Source of the DNA: Haemophilus parainfluenzae | GTDB lineage: Bacteria; Pseudomonadota; Gammaproteobacteria; Enterobacterales; Pasteurellaceae | DNA length: 64,000 bases | NCBI RefSeq assembly: GCF_014931275.1 | Contig: NZ_CP063110.1 | Span: forward strand, 310,001 to 374,000 | Reading direction: 5' to 3' | Shown: in pieces, positions 25,046-34,737 of the stretch | Layout of the letters: each line of letters begins with the position of its first letter | Position numbering within the stretch: position 1 is the first letter of the stretch | Notes under the pieces: generated by a model | Database searches by the model: none | What the model saw: the letters and a program-made list of their open reading frames with translations, nothing else | What the model was told of the DNA's origin: nothing | Translations under genes and position numbers: made by a program

Positions 25046-28000
25046 TTAATCAACTGATAAGTCTAAAACAAAAACATCTAGCCTTTTTTTCAATTCTTCA
25101 GACATGTGCTTTTGAAGATCAAAATATAGTTCTTTGGCATTATTTATTCCATGAGTACTCCGATTAGCTACCTTTTCATTTGCACCAAACCACAATACTA
25201 AATAAATACCTTGTCCATCGGCATTTGGGTGAATAGTATATAAACGATCCAACTGCGAATCGAATGCAGAATAAAGTTTCAGATGCCATTGTCCTTTTAC
25301 TTCAACAGGTAGAATTTTTGTTTTACTGTTAATCAGCTTAGAAAAAACAAGATCACATCGATTATTATCTTTCATATAGCCTTCACGCATAATATTAACT
25401 TGCTGATTTTCAAGCCGTAATCTCAAACGCTCTGCTATACGCTGTGTTGCAGTATTTTCATCAACTCGATTCTGGATATTTATTTCTCCATGATAAAAGA
25501 TTGATTTTGTAGTAATATCATGTCCATCTAAATCTTTTTGATAATTTCGTAATTCTTCCAATATAACTGCGCGTAAATTTTCAACGCTAATTATTTCATT
25601 CTGCTCTAAAAAATTAGCCACTTGATCCGCTGTTGGCATTTGGAAATTTTGGACTGATAATTTACGTAAGTAATTAAATCGAATACTTTTTAAACTATTA
25701 TAAAAATTTCTATATTGACTATTATTCAATAAGCGATCTAGAACAGGTATTGGATTATCTTGATAACTATCTCCTAATTTACCAATTAGTTCACTTAAAA
25801 AACGGTAAGCTTTTTCTGAATCTGGGCTATCCGAGCCATAAGAGGTAGGTAAATACACTTCTTCCCATTTTTTAATAAAAGCATTCAGAATTAATTCAAT
25901 TTTGACAGGCGAAAGCATTATCCATTTTGTATAATCACCAAAACTGCCAAAATGCTCTTCTAAAATAAAGATACTATTAACATCCTTAATTAACTCTTGC
26001 CAAAAAATCTCATAATTTTCATCTAATAGATAAAAAGCGTGAGCAAACCAAAAATTTCTTTTAGATTTAATATCTTCCTCTTCTAAGGTAGGATTTATAT
26101 TGAGTAAGTTTTCACAGTATTGCTGCACGATCTCTTTAAGTTTTTCGCGATCACCAAACTGAATAGCTAACTTTAATAATTCCTTTTGTGCTGAAAAATT
26201 CATATCAGGAAAATCTTCCAACCACTCTAAAGGAAGAGTGGTTTGCAAAAATTTAAATGTTTCATCATCTGCCAGCCAATTTACTTGTGCACTTTTACAC
26301 TCCATGCAAGCCAATTGTGGTTCAATATACTTGCGTAGAAAATTTTCTGCATCGGCAGGATTAGAGAATAGACATCTATCCACTTCTTGTTTTAGTCGAT
26401 CTCTATCATCAGAATTTACACCTAGCCAATAAGTAGATAAATTAGTACGTAAAGCTGTTAATATTTCAGCTGATACAGCATTTAGTGCCCCATCTCGTTT
26501 TAAAATCTCTAAACACGCGGCATATAAAATGAACTCAAGGTTTAAAGATTTAGATTGACATTGTAATTCTGCTAATTTAGATAAACTTGGGATATTCGGC
26601 TGTATATAATCTAAACAGTTATAGAGCGCATTCCTAACCAGTTGCTCATCTCCAAAATTTTCTACAATTTTATTAGGTTCGTGTAAAAGAATTTGAGAAA
26701 AATGTAAAAGAGAGTTCCAGTGTTTCCCGCTTTCTATTAATTGTCTATTTTCTTGAATAAATTGAATATTTTTATAATGAATATTTTTTTGTCTTTTATT
26801 ATCTTCTCGATATCTCCTCTTACGGAGACATCTTAAAACATTGTGTTTGTAATTATTTTTATCTTCTATATTCGTTCTGTACCAAATACGCAAGAACTCA
26901 TATTTTTTCAATGCTTGCATGCGCATGTATTGACGCAATTGATTAGGTCCCTTATGGCCATAAAAATTATGTCTAGCCATAAAGTACGACCATAATTCAA
27001 CATCATCAATATCAAAGGCTAAATCAACAATGTATTTGTAATCTTGCGATTGGAAATTTAAGCCGGAATGGCCTTGTTCAAATATATAAAATTTAGTTTC
27101 ATGAATAGATTTATTATCAAATATATTTTTAAATGCAATTCTAATAATATTCTGTCTTAATTCATCATTTTCAGATAAAATTTTTACCGATAAACTTTCT
27201 TTTTTTGTTGCAGCATTCTGAAAATATAGATTTTTAGTCCACTCCCAAATTTTTTCAGGCTCCCAAGGTTCTTGAACTAGTTCAAAATAGCGATCTAATA
27301 ACATACTAATAATCTTGCTAATACCAACTCTGCACTGGCAATCATATTTTTTTTGACAAGAACAAGATAAATTAGCAGATAACTCATTTAACAATGGCAT
27401 AACTAGAGCAAAACTCAGTTTTTGAATAAATCGCTTAATAAAGAAACGTTCATCAATAACTCTTTCAATACGATAATCTGTAGGATATAACTTGGAGCAA
27501 ATTCTTAAAAATTTAATATAATCATCTATTTCAAATTCAGTATTAGATTTGGTCATCATATCCGCTACGATAGCAAGTGAGGTATTATCTCTAGCTTCAA
27601 TTAGATATTCCCAAATCTCTCGGTAATTAGAGTCTTTAATTTTTGCTAAACACTTTCCTGCCAATCTTCGGTTATATTCATATCTAGATTCAACGCTAAT
27701 GTTACAAACAATGCTTTTTAGTTCATTAGTTAGTTTTGAAACTATTGGAGAATCTATTAATAGTTCTAATAACAGTCCTTGTAAATCCCCATCAGAATTA
27801 TCTGGAGATAACAAACTTTTCAGTTCATCGAGCAATTCATCTGTGAAAAATCCAGAGATACTGAAACTTCGCCATCTATCGCTACGGCGAAAATAAGGAT
27901 TTTCTTGATTTAAAACTTTTAATTTGGATAGTAGTTTTTTCTTTGCACAAGGTAATAATAAAGCAGGGTCTCCATTCGATAAAATAGCATAAGGATCTAA

Positions 28001-29062
28001 ATCAATTAGCGCTTCCTGAATGCGTTGATTTTCTGATAATACAGCCATCCAAGCGAACAAACCGCGTAATTCATCACGTACAATATTATTCGGAGCAATA
28101 ATAGATAAGATTTTGAACAGTGATAATGGATTGTCTATTGAGGTCAATCTTTTAGCAAGATAATTACCAGCACAATATTCTACAACAATCCTATGAACAG
28201 GCCTGTGTTGTTCTATTCCATCACTAGGAAGAAAAAATTGTGTAGATAAAATTTGATTAATATTTTTATCTGAATTTAAAGTAACAATATGAGGGTAAAA
28301 ACGATTAGATGCGGAATCACTTAAACTAACGCCTTCCGAACCTGATAGCATCAGCTTAGTAAAAACATCTTCTACTAATTCAATTTTTTTAGATGCAGGC
28401 AATATATTTCTATCATAAGAATAACCACTATTATTTTCTTTTGCTAATCCTTCAATAGCCAACTTAAAAGCAGAATGACGATTTGCAAAACATTGATTAT
28501 TTTCCACATAGGATTTTGAAAATAATTTCAGAAATAAAGGATTAGATAATAGAGGGCTTAACTCAATACTAGCTGCATCCTCTAAAAATTTTTCTACATT
28601 TTGACCTGGATAATGGTATAAAAATAGCGCTTTTTGTTCTTGTTCATTAAATTGTTTCAAATAAACTAACAAAGGCTCTTCACCAAAAATATCTCTACAG
28701 TGTTGTGTATAACCCTCATACCATTCACTAGAACGACTTGATAGAATTATTCTTTCTACCGAGGGTTGGTTAGCCATCACAAGTGCTTTTACTACTGTTG
28801 ATGAATCAATTTTTACCAACTCATCAAAACCATCAATAGCAAACGAAGAACATTGCTGTGGATTCGAATGAATAAATATATTGGCAACACTTTTTCTGAT
28901 ACCTAATTGCTCTGACAAGCTATCCAATAAACAACTTTTACCAGCTCCTGGCTCAGCTAGAACAATAATCACTTTATTCTTAAATGAAAGCAATTCAGAT
29001 TCATTAAATTCTTTGCCATCAGTACCATGTAAAACTCGAGGAAGATAAATTTCTTTAGACAT
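25046..29062 (-). CDS. NACHT-like STAND NTPase with C-terminal PD-(D/E)xK nuclease-like domain
   Basis: This is a 1338-residue protein. At the N-terminus: Walker A AEPGAGKS (36-43), a NACHT-style Walker B FAIDGFDEL (74-82) and LSSRSSEW (107-114). The Walker A to B spacing is only about 35 residues, shorter than usual. A long helical, HEAT/TPR-like middle follows, with a CxC-x5-CxC cluster near residues 565-575. The last 100 residues contain Asp1237 (RCDLVF), then LPVEVKG (Glu1254, Lys1256) and FDSQLDRLY, the pattern of a restriction-endonuclease fold. NACHT and Avs proteins sense phage and activate effectors. Here the effector would be at the C-terminus, unlike Avs. The gene is very AT-rich and stands alone. 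Confidence 0.75.
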   Translation of the reverse strand: MSKEIYLPRVLHGTDGKEFNESELLSFKNKVIIVLAEPGAGKSCLLDSLSEQLGIRKSVANIFIHSNPQQCSSFAIDGFDELVKIDSSTVVKALVMANQPSVERIILSSRSSEWYEGYTQHCRDIFGEEPLLVYLKQFNEQEQKALFLYHYPGQNVEKFLEDAASIELSPLLSNPLFLKLFSKSYVENNQCFANRHSAFKLAIEGLAKENNSGYSYDRNILPASKKIELVEDVFTKLMLSGSEGVSLSDSASNRFYPHIVTLNSDKNINQILSTQFFLPSDGIEQHRPVHRIVVEYCAGNYLAKRLTSIDNPLSLFKILSIIAPNNIVRDELRGLFAWMAVLSENQRIQEALIDLDPYAILSNGDPALLLPCAKKKLLSKLKVLNQENPYFRRSDRWRSFSISGFFTDELLDELKSLLSPDNSDGDLQGLLLELLIDSPIVSKLTNELKSIVCNISVESRYEYNRRLAGKCLAKIKDSNYREIWEYLIEARDNTSLAIVADMMTKSNTEFEIDDYIKFLRICSKLYPTDYRIERVIDERFFIKRFIQKLSFALVMPLLNELSANLSCSCQKKYDCQCRVGISKIISMLLDRYFELVQEPWEPEKIWEWTKNLYFQNAATKKESLSVKILSENDELRQNIIRIAFKNIFDNKSIHETKFYIFEQGHSGLNFQSQDYKYIVDLAFDIDDVELWSYFMARHNFYGHKGPNQLRQYMRMQALKKYEFLRIWYRTNIEDKNNYKHNVLRCLRKRRYREDNKRQKNIHYKNIQFIQENRQLIESGKHWNSLLHFSQILLHEPNKIVENFGDEQLVRNALYNCLDYIQPNIPSLSKLAELQCQSKSLNLEFILYAACLEILKRDGALNAVSAEILTALRTNLSTYWLGVNSDDRDRLKQEVDRCLFSNPADAENFLRKYIEPQLACMECKSAQVNWLADDETFKFLQTTLPLEWLEDFPDMNFSAQKELLKLAIQFGDREKLKEIVQQYCENLLNINPTLEEEDIKSKRNFWFAHAFYLLDENYEIFWQELIKDVNSIFILEEHFGSFGDYTKWIMLSPVKIELILNAFIKKWEEVYLPTSYGSDSPDSEKAYRFLSELIGKLGDSYQDNPIPVLDRLLNNSQYRNFYNSLKSIRFNYLRKLSVQNFQMPTADQVANFLEQNEIISVENLRAVILEELRNYQKDLDGHDITTKSIFYHGEINIQNRVDENTATQRIAERLRLRLENQQVNIMREGYMKDNNRCDLVFSKLINSKTKILPVEVKGQWHLKLYSAFDSQLDRLYTIHPNADGQGIYLVLWFGANEKVANRSTHGINNAKELYFDLQKHMSEELKKRLDVFVLDLSVD

Positions 29063-29146
29063 AAGACATAAATAAATTGATATTTATATGAGATTTATTC
29101 TAGCACTTCTAATTATTTATATATGCAATATTTTTATAGTTTATAC

Positions 29147-29178
29147 AAAAAAGACAATCTTTTCAGATTGTCTTTTTT
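29147..29178. terminator. Bidirectional terminator, ynbE
   Basis: AAAAAAGACAATCT (29147-29160) and AGATTGTCTTTTTT (29165-29178) form a perfect 14-bp stem with a TTTC loop. It ends the ydbH-ynbE transcript and insulates the NTPase gene. Confidence 0.92.
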
Positions 29179-29184
29179 ATTCAA

Positions 29185-29391
29185 TTATTTCTTTGCAGGC
29201 TCTACTTCACCCACGGCTTTCTGAGATTTTTCATCCATTTCCACTTTAATATTGTGATCCACTACCACATTCATATTAATGGTGATGCCTTCCTTTGGTG
29301 TATCCAATTGAATGGTTGGTGTGCAAGCTGTAAGTGTAAACATCGCCGCAAAAATAAAAAAGTGCGGTTGAAATTTAAGGTGTTTTATCAT
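29185..29391 (-). CDS. ynbE: YnbE-like outer-membrane lipoprotein
   Basis: Small lipoprotein of 68 residues with lipobox LTAC (Cys about residue 23) and the family core PTIQLDTPKEGITINMNVVV followed by DHNIKVEMDEKS. In E. coli YnbE sits in the outer membrane and completes the YdbH bridge that carries phospholipids between membranes. Its start overlaps the 3' end of ydbH by 17 bases, so translation is coupled. A USS core lies within its signal-peptide codons. No ydbL follows, unlike the E. coli operon. Confidence 0.9.
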   Translation of the reverse strand: MIKHLKFQPHFFIFAAMFTLTACTPTIQLDTPKEGITINMNVVVDHNIKVEMDEKSQKAVGEVEPAKK

Positions 29392-32122
29392 TTGTCTTGT
29401 CTAATTGCTTATAAAGTTTATATTGCAGATTTTGTTCAAATTGCGAGCCATAGTCAATCATATTCCACAATTCAAACATATTTTCTTGGTGCGTATAATT
29501 TAACGTTATCGGATTATTGGTTCGCTTGGTTGGATTAAACCCGCTGATACTCGCACGCAACGTCATTTGCCCTTTAGGATCGAGCGTCACCGCTGCATGG
29601 GAATTTTGCAGTTCCATTTCTTTTAATAAATCCACCAAGATATTTTCTGTCCAACCGCCTTTTTTCAGTCCTTTCACCATTTCATCGGTTAATTTGATAG
29701 AGACATTCCCCACTTGTTCCAATGTACCATTACAAATCAAACATTCCTTATGTCCAAGCCAAAATGGCAGGGTCGCATTGGCGCGGCCGGTTAAGGTTAC
29801 TTGGTTATATTGTGCCAAGGCCAACACTTGGGCTAAATCAATATTAGTAAAAGAAAGTGTCGCCATTTTACTTTGTGGAAAACTGAGCTGAGGCACCGTC
29901 AATACGCCATCAAATAAGGAAAGTTTCACATTTCTCAAAGTAAGCGGATTTTTCATGGTATTCGGATAACGCCCAAACAAATCCAATTCTCCATTTGCGA
30001 CGGAAAGCGCACCATAGCGAATATTTTGAGTCGAAATATGGATCGGTTTACCCGAAGCCACTTGCAATGCAGAGTTTTCATAATTCATTGGGAAACGAAT
30101 ATTCAAGCCATAAATCTCACCATCTGGCATAGTGATTTTACCGTTTTTCAGGTTCAGCTCTCCCTTCATCTTCACGCCATTGCCATTGATTGCGAATTCA
30201 CTTTGTCCTTTAATGCTGCCCTCATGAATTAACCAATTCCATTGTTGAGGGAAAAGTGATTGGAATACTTTTGCAGATTGTTCTTTCCAGCTGATTTTGC
30301 CTGAAAGTGCAGTATTTTGATATACACCCAAGACATCTAAAGGCCCAAGCGAACCCGCCTTTAAATCACCTGCAAAATTGAAGTTACTGATACTCTTACC
30401 ATCAATACCTAAACCGAAAACAGGCGAAACAAAACGACCGCCATAAGCCAGTTCAATCCAATCTGTTTTAGCTTGCAACAAACCTCGAATATGCTCTTCT
30501 TCATAATCCCAGCGGAGTCGATCTTTGAGTTCCAACGAAAGCGGTGCCATTTTCACCTCTTTCATATTTACTTCATTAGAACGTGCAGAAAGCTGATTTA
30601 ATTCAATATGATCCGCTTCCCAAAAGCCTTTCCCTTCCATTTTGACTGGCGTATTTAAAGATTTCCAGTTTGCACTGCCATTGATTGTCCAATCCCAACG
30701 GTTTGTCGCTTGTTTTTCCACAGACTGCAACTTATGTTCTTCATCTCGCAAATCAAACACGGTTTTAATACCGGCAATAAACTCGTGGGCATTTCCGTCT
30801 AATTTTAGATTGAGGTTTTCAAACTGCGGAGTTGTGCCATTCAACGTTGCCTGCAAACGCCCTTCTAAGCCATAACGACCGATAATAATGTCATCTAACG
30901 GTAAACGAACATGTAATTTGGTTTCTGGCTGAACGGTATCCATTTTAAAGACGGAACCCGGGTAAAAATACACCACTGGATGGGTGAAGAGCCCGCCGAG
31001 ATGATAGGTTAAATTGGTTTGTGCCACAGTAGCGTTATAACGTAAATCCCCGCGTGTTTTCAGCTCAAAATCCAATTCGTTATTGTCATCGCCACCGCCG
31101 ATTTCACCATTTTTGCCTGAGATCACGATCTCCCCTTTGCCCATTTCGCCAAAGGTTTGCAAGATCACGTTCATATCAATGCTTAATGGCAATAAGCCTT
31201 CTGCCGCACGGTGAATAGATAACCCAAGGAAACCTTTGATTGGTTGATAGCTATCAAAGGTCCAATAAAATTTCCCCCACGAAATATCCAAGCCATCTTT
31301 GGTGAACACAAAAGGCACATCCAACAATGGTGAATTAGTTGTTAAATCTTGGGCATTTAACTGACCATCCGCCCCTTGCCACGACACTTTTGCCTCGCCT
31401 TTTGTGACGGCTAGTTCTGAGTTATTCCAGTTGAGTAAGACATTGCCTTGTTGAGGCAGTTGAGAAAGATCAGGATCAAAATTCGCAGAGAAATGAAGAT
31501 CGTAGGTTTTATCTTCCGCTTGTTTAATGTCGGTACTGCCCGCCCATTGGAAAATGCCATCTTGTGGCGTGACAGTCGATTGATGATGCAGCTCAAGCCC
31601 GTCATTATTGGCTTGAGCTTCGAGTACTAATTGGTTGCCGTTATAGTTTGCGTCTAACGCCCAATCAGCCGATAAGAAAGGTTTTAAAGCCCCTTGTGTC
31701 AAGGCTTCGGCATTCGTTAATTGAAAGTGTTTAACGTTAACATGAGAAATAGGCAATGCTGCCCAAAGTGCGGTCAAATTTGGCGGTGTTTTTTCGCCAT
31801 TATCACTGGGTAAATGGGTTAAACAATCATAATTCAAGCTAGCCTTTTCAACATCAAGACTATGCGTATTCCACCAAGTCACCTGAGTATTATTCAGGTT
31901 TACAAGCGTACATTGGTCTGTTTTCACTTTTAACTCTGGCAGCGTTAAACCTGTGGTTTCCCATTGCCAATCATCGGCTAATTCAACGTGATAATGCGGT
32001 GCTAAAAAATGATTTGCAAGTTGTTCCACTCGTTTCGGGGTCGCAAAAACGCGCACTAAGCCAACGCTTACTACGAGCAACAGCAACAAAATAATCAAAG
32101 CCCACAGGCAACGCTTTCGCAT
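29375..32122 (-). CDS. ydbH: YdbH-like AsmA-family intermembrane lipid transport protein
   Basis: Large periplasm-spanning protein with one N-terminal membrane helix (LWALIILLLLLVVSVGLVRV) and a repetitive beta-rich groove, one of the three partially redundant AsmA-like phospholipid bridges (TamB, YhdP, YdbH). I place the start at ATG 32122, because TTGGGGAAACT precedes it; an upstream TTG (32149) would add nine residues. The 915 residues are somewhat longer than E. coli YdbH (879). The C-terminal region FNPTKRTNNPITLNYTHQEN fits the family. It is paired with ynbE, and USS cores occur within the gene. Confidence 0.9.
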   Translation of the reverse strand: MRKRCLWALIILLLLLVVSVGLVRVFATPKRVEQLANHFLAPHYHVELADDWQWETTGLTLPELKVKTDQCTLVNLNNTQVTWWNTHSLDVEKASLNYDCLTHLPSDNGEKTPPNLTALWAALPISHVNVKHFQLTNAEALTQGALKPFLSADWALDANYNGNQLVLEAQANNDGLELHHQSTVTPQDGIFQWAGSTDIKQAEDKTYDLHFSANFDPDLSQLPQQGNVLLNWNNSELAVTKGEAKVSWQGADGQLNAQDLTTNSPLLDVPFVFTKDGLDISWGKFYWTFDSYQPIKGFLGLSIHRAAEGLLPLSIDMNVILQTFGEMGKGEIVISGKNGEIGGGDDNNELDFELKTRGDLRYNATVAQTNLTYHLGGLFTHPVVYFYPGSVFKMDTVQPETKLHVRLPLDDIIIGRYGLEGRLQATLNGTTPQFENLNLKLDGNAHEFIAGIKTVFDLRDEEHKLQSVEKQATNRWDWTINGSANWKSLNTPVKMEGKGFWEADHIELNQLSARSNEVNMKEVKMAPLSLELKDRLRWDYEEEHIRGLLQAKTDWIELAYGGRFVSPVFGLGIDGKSISNFNFAGDLKAGSLGPLDVLGVYQNTALSGKISWKEQSAKVFQSLFPQQWNWLIHEGSIKGQSEFAINGNGVKMKGELNLKNGKITMPDGEIYGLNIRFPMNYENSALQVASGKPIHISTQNIRYGALSVANGELDLFGRYPNTMKNPLTLRNVKLSLFDGVLTVPQLSFPQSKMATLSFTNIDLAQVLALAQYNQVTLTGRANATLPFWLGHKECLICNGTLEQVGNVSIKLTDEMVKGLKKGGWTENILVDLLKEMELQNSHAAVTLDPKGQMTLRASISGFNPTKRTNNPITLNYTHQENMFELWNMIDYGSQFEQNLQYKLYKQLDKTNDKTP

Positions 32123-32170
32123 AGTTTCCCCAATTACGCGATTAATCAATAAATAGAGGCGTATTCTATC

Positions 32171-32647
32171 CTATCTCGCTCCAAATAGCTCAACCAACTT
32201 ATCCCCAAAGAAATAAAACACTAATCCAAAGGCGACAATAATTAATCCGATGAGTTTCGTGATATTTACTTCTCGGATCGGCATACCAATAAGACCAAAA
32301 TGATCGATAGTTGTTGCCGTAATTAATTGTCCAACGATGATAAAAAATAACATCGCAGTAATCCCCAATTTAGGTGCAAGCAAAACGGTTGTGAACACAA
32401 CAACTGCGCCGAGTACCCCTCCAATTAATTTCCACCAAGGTTGTGATGGAATTGTGGATAGATTGCTCCATAAATCAGTTTTAGCCAATGCGATAAAAAA
32501 GAGAAAAATCGTGCCTACCGCAAAAGAAATAAAGGTAGCAATCACCGCTTCGCCACTCATGGCTTTTGCTAATTGCGTATTAATCGCTGATTGCGTCGCG
32601 AGTGCTACGCCTGCCGCTAAAGCGACGATGAGATAAACAAAAAACAT
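32171..32647 (-). CDS. YdcZ/DUF606 small DMT-type membrane protein
   Basis: Half-size EamA-like membrane protein with five hydrophobic segments (FFVYLIVALAAGVALATQSA, VIATFISFAVGTIFLFFIAL, GGVLGAVVVFTTVLLAPKLG and so on). The start at 32647 is preferred because GGGAG lies six bases upstream; the longer frame from 32662 would swallow this ribosome site. Family members often work as pairs, but only one is present here. The substrate is unknown. Confidence 0.82.
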   Translation of the reverse strand: MFFVYLIVALAAGVALATQSAINTQLAKAMSGEAVIATFISFAVGTIFLFFIALAKTDLWSNLSTIPSQPWWKLIGGVLGAVVVFTTVLLAPKLGITAMLFFIIVGQLITATTIDHFGLIGMPIREVNITKLIGLIIVAFGLVFYFFGDKLVELFGAR

Positions 32648-32794
32648 CGAAACTCCCAACATAAAATTTGGTTTATTTTAACCTTTTCTAATTTGCCGTG
32701 AAATGCTTTCTATTCGGCAAAAATCGTCCCAAAATCAACCGCACGTTGTACTTCATTCACAAATACCTCAAAAGTTGTAAGTCATCTTACCTGT

Positions 32795-32816
32795 TTATTT
32801 GATCTCGATCACTATT
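32795..32816. promoter_or_regulatory. CRP-like site upstream of manXYZ
   Basis: TTTGATCTCGATCACT is centred at 32805/32806, with a perfect TGATCTCGATCA-type core (one central mismatch) resembling TGTGATCTAGATCACA. It lies about 130 bases before the manX start, a usual position for catabolite activation of a sugar PTS operon. Confidence 0.65.
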
Positions 32817-32942
32817 TGACTATTCTTTATTTGACGCTAATCTTCAAATCCATACACTAAACTCCATTCGGAGCAATCGTTTGCGTAATGCGTATTGAAA
32901 GCAAAATAGACTGATTTTATCAACTCAATGGGAGGAATATCC

Positions 32943-33911
32943 ATGACCCACATTATCGTTGCAACGCACGGTAAGTTTTCTGAAGAAATCGTCAATTCCG
33001 CCGCTATGGTGTATGGCGAAGATGAAAACTGCCATGTCGTGACTTTCTTACCGGGTGAAGGCGGTGAGCATTTAATCGAGAAATACAATGCGATTATTGC
33101 CACACTGCCTGAAAATGAACCGGTGCTCTTTCTGGTCGATTTATTTGGTGGCAGCCCATACAACGCGGCAAGCCGAGTGGCCAGTGAAAGGGATAATACC
33201 GATATCGTTACCGGCATTAATCTACCGATGTTGCTAGAAGTGCTTGATGCCAAAGATGGCGCCAGCTTAGATGAATTGGTAGAAACCGCGAAAGAAGTCG
33301 GGGTCGCTGCTGTGAAATCCTTCCGTCAACCTAAAGAAAGCAAGCCTGCTCCAACGCTAGCCGCTAAACCAGCTGAAGCACCAAAAACCGCTCCAAATCC
33401 AACCGCACTTTCTGGCAATATGAACATTTCCTTATTGCGTATTGATAGCCGTTTAATCCACGGTCAAGTGGCAACCTCTTGGGCGAAAGCAGTGAAATGT
33501 GAAGCGATTTTTGCGATAAATGATGATGTGGCGAATGATGCGCTTCGTCGTGATTTATTACTTCAAATCGCCCCTGAACATTTGAAAGCTTATGTGATTC
33601 CTGTGGAAAAAGCCATTAAGGTGTATCACAACCCGAAATATGCGGGAAAAAACATTCTTTGGTTAGTGACTAATCCAACAGATATCGTGCGCTTAATCGA
33701 AGGCGGTGTGAAAATTGATAAAGTCAACGTGGGCGGTATGACGTTCCGTGAAGGCGACAAAATGCTTTCCCAAGCAGTTGCTGTCAATCCAACTGATGTG
33801 GCGGCATTTAAACAGCTTTTAGATAAAGGCGTGGAATTAAGCTTACAACAAGTGGCGAGCAGCCCGAAATCAATGCTCACACACAAAGAGCTTGATGCGA
33901 TTCAATTTTAA
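32943..33911 (+). CDS. manX: Mannose-family PTS EIIAB
   Basis: Cytoplasmic phosphotransfer protein of a mannose/glucose-type PTS. The EIIA domain (about residues 1-130) has the phosphoacceptor His in VATHGKF (His9-10). An Ala/Pro-rich linker (about 135-160) leads to the EIIB domain, with its phospho-His in IDSRLIHGQVATSW (about 175). I chose ATG 32943 because GGGAGGA precedes it; an upstream ATG at 32928 overlaps that site. Length (322) matches E. coli ManX (323). It is the first gene of manXYZ. Confidence 0.95.
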   Translation: MTHIIVATHGKFSEEIVNSAAMVYGEDENCHVVTFLPGEGGEHLIEKYNAIIATLPENEPVLFLVDLFGGSPYNAASRVASERDNTDIVTGINLPMLLEVLDAKDGASLDELVETAKEVGVAAVKSFRQPKESKPAPTLAAKPAEAPKTAPNPTALSGNMNISLLRIDSRLIHGQVATSWAKAVKCEAIFAINDDVANDALRRDLLLQIAPEHLKAYVIPVEKAIKVYHNPKYAGKNILWLVTNPTDIVRLIEGGVKIDKVNVGGMTFREGDKMLSQAVAVNPTDVAAFKQLLDKGVELSLQQVASSPKSMLTHKELDAIQF

Positions 33912-33929
33912 TTACGAGGACAATTCATT

Positions 33930-34727
33930 ATGACAACAATGGAAATTATTTTAGTCACGCTCGTTGCCGCTATTTGCGGTATGGGTAGTGTATTGGACGA
34001 ACGTCAAACTCATCGTCCTTTAGTTGCTTGTACCCTAATCGGCTTAGTATTAGGTGATTTAGAAACCGGTATTATTGTCGGTGGTACCCTTGAATTAGTG
34101 GCATTAGGCTGGATGAACGTCGGTGCGGCAATGGCACCGGATGCGGCATTAGCCAGTGTGATTGCAACGATCCTCGTCATCAAAGGCGGCCAAGATAAAG
34201 GGAGCGCATTAGCGATTGCGATTCCGGTAGCCGCGGCAGGTCAAGTATTAACCATCTTCGTACGTACTTTAACCATCTTCCTTCAACACAAAGCCGATGA
34301 TTTTGCCGCAAAAGCGAACTTCCGCGGTATTGAATTCTGTCACTTCAGCGGTCTTGCATTACAAGCGTTACGTGTGGCAATTCCAACCTTCTTCGTTGCC
34401 TTAGTAGCAGGTACAGATACGGTGACTGAAGCATTGAACGCGATTCCAGAAGTGGTCACTCGTGGTTTACAAATCGCCGGTGGCTTTATCGTAGTCGTCG
34501 GTTATGCAATGGTAATCAACATGATGCGTGCAGGCGCATTAATGCCATTCTTCTTCCTAGGCTTCGTAATCGCCTCTTTCACCAATTACAACCTTGTCGG
34601 TCTCGGTATTTTAGGCACATGCTTAGCGATGATTTACATTCAATTAAACCCACGTTTCCATCAATCTACTGCACCACAAGCAGTTGCAAAACGTGAATTA
34701 GCTGACGATGAACTTGAAGGACTATAA
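33930..34727 (+). CDS. manY: Mannose-family PTS EIIC
   Basis: Membrane channel component of the mannose-type PTS, which with EIID moves the sugar across the inner membrane. The 265 residues are mostly hydrophobic and show family blocks such as GSVLDERQTHRPLVACTLIG, TLELVALGWMNVGAAMAPDA and VGLGILGTCLAMIYIQLNPR. It starts 18 bases after manX with AGGA upstream and is followed 10 bases later by manZ. Confidence 0.95.
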   Translation: MTTMEIILVTLVAAICGMGSVLDERQTHRPLVACTLIGLVLGDLETGIIVGGTLELVALGWMNVGAAMAPDAALASVIATILVIKGGQDKGSALAIAIPVAAAGQVLTIFVRTLTIFLQHKADDFAAKANFRGIEFCHFSGLALQALRVAIPTFFVALVAGTDTVTEALNAIPEVVTRGLQIAGGFIVVVGYAMVINMMRAGALMPFFFLGFVIASFTNYNLVGLGILGTCLAMIYIQLNPRFHQSTAPQAVAKRELADDELEGL

Positions 34728-34737
34728 GGAAGAAATT

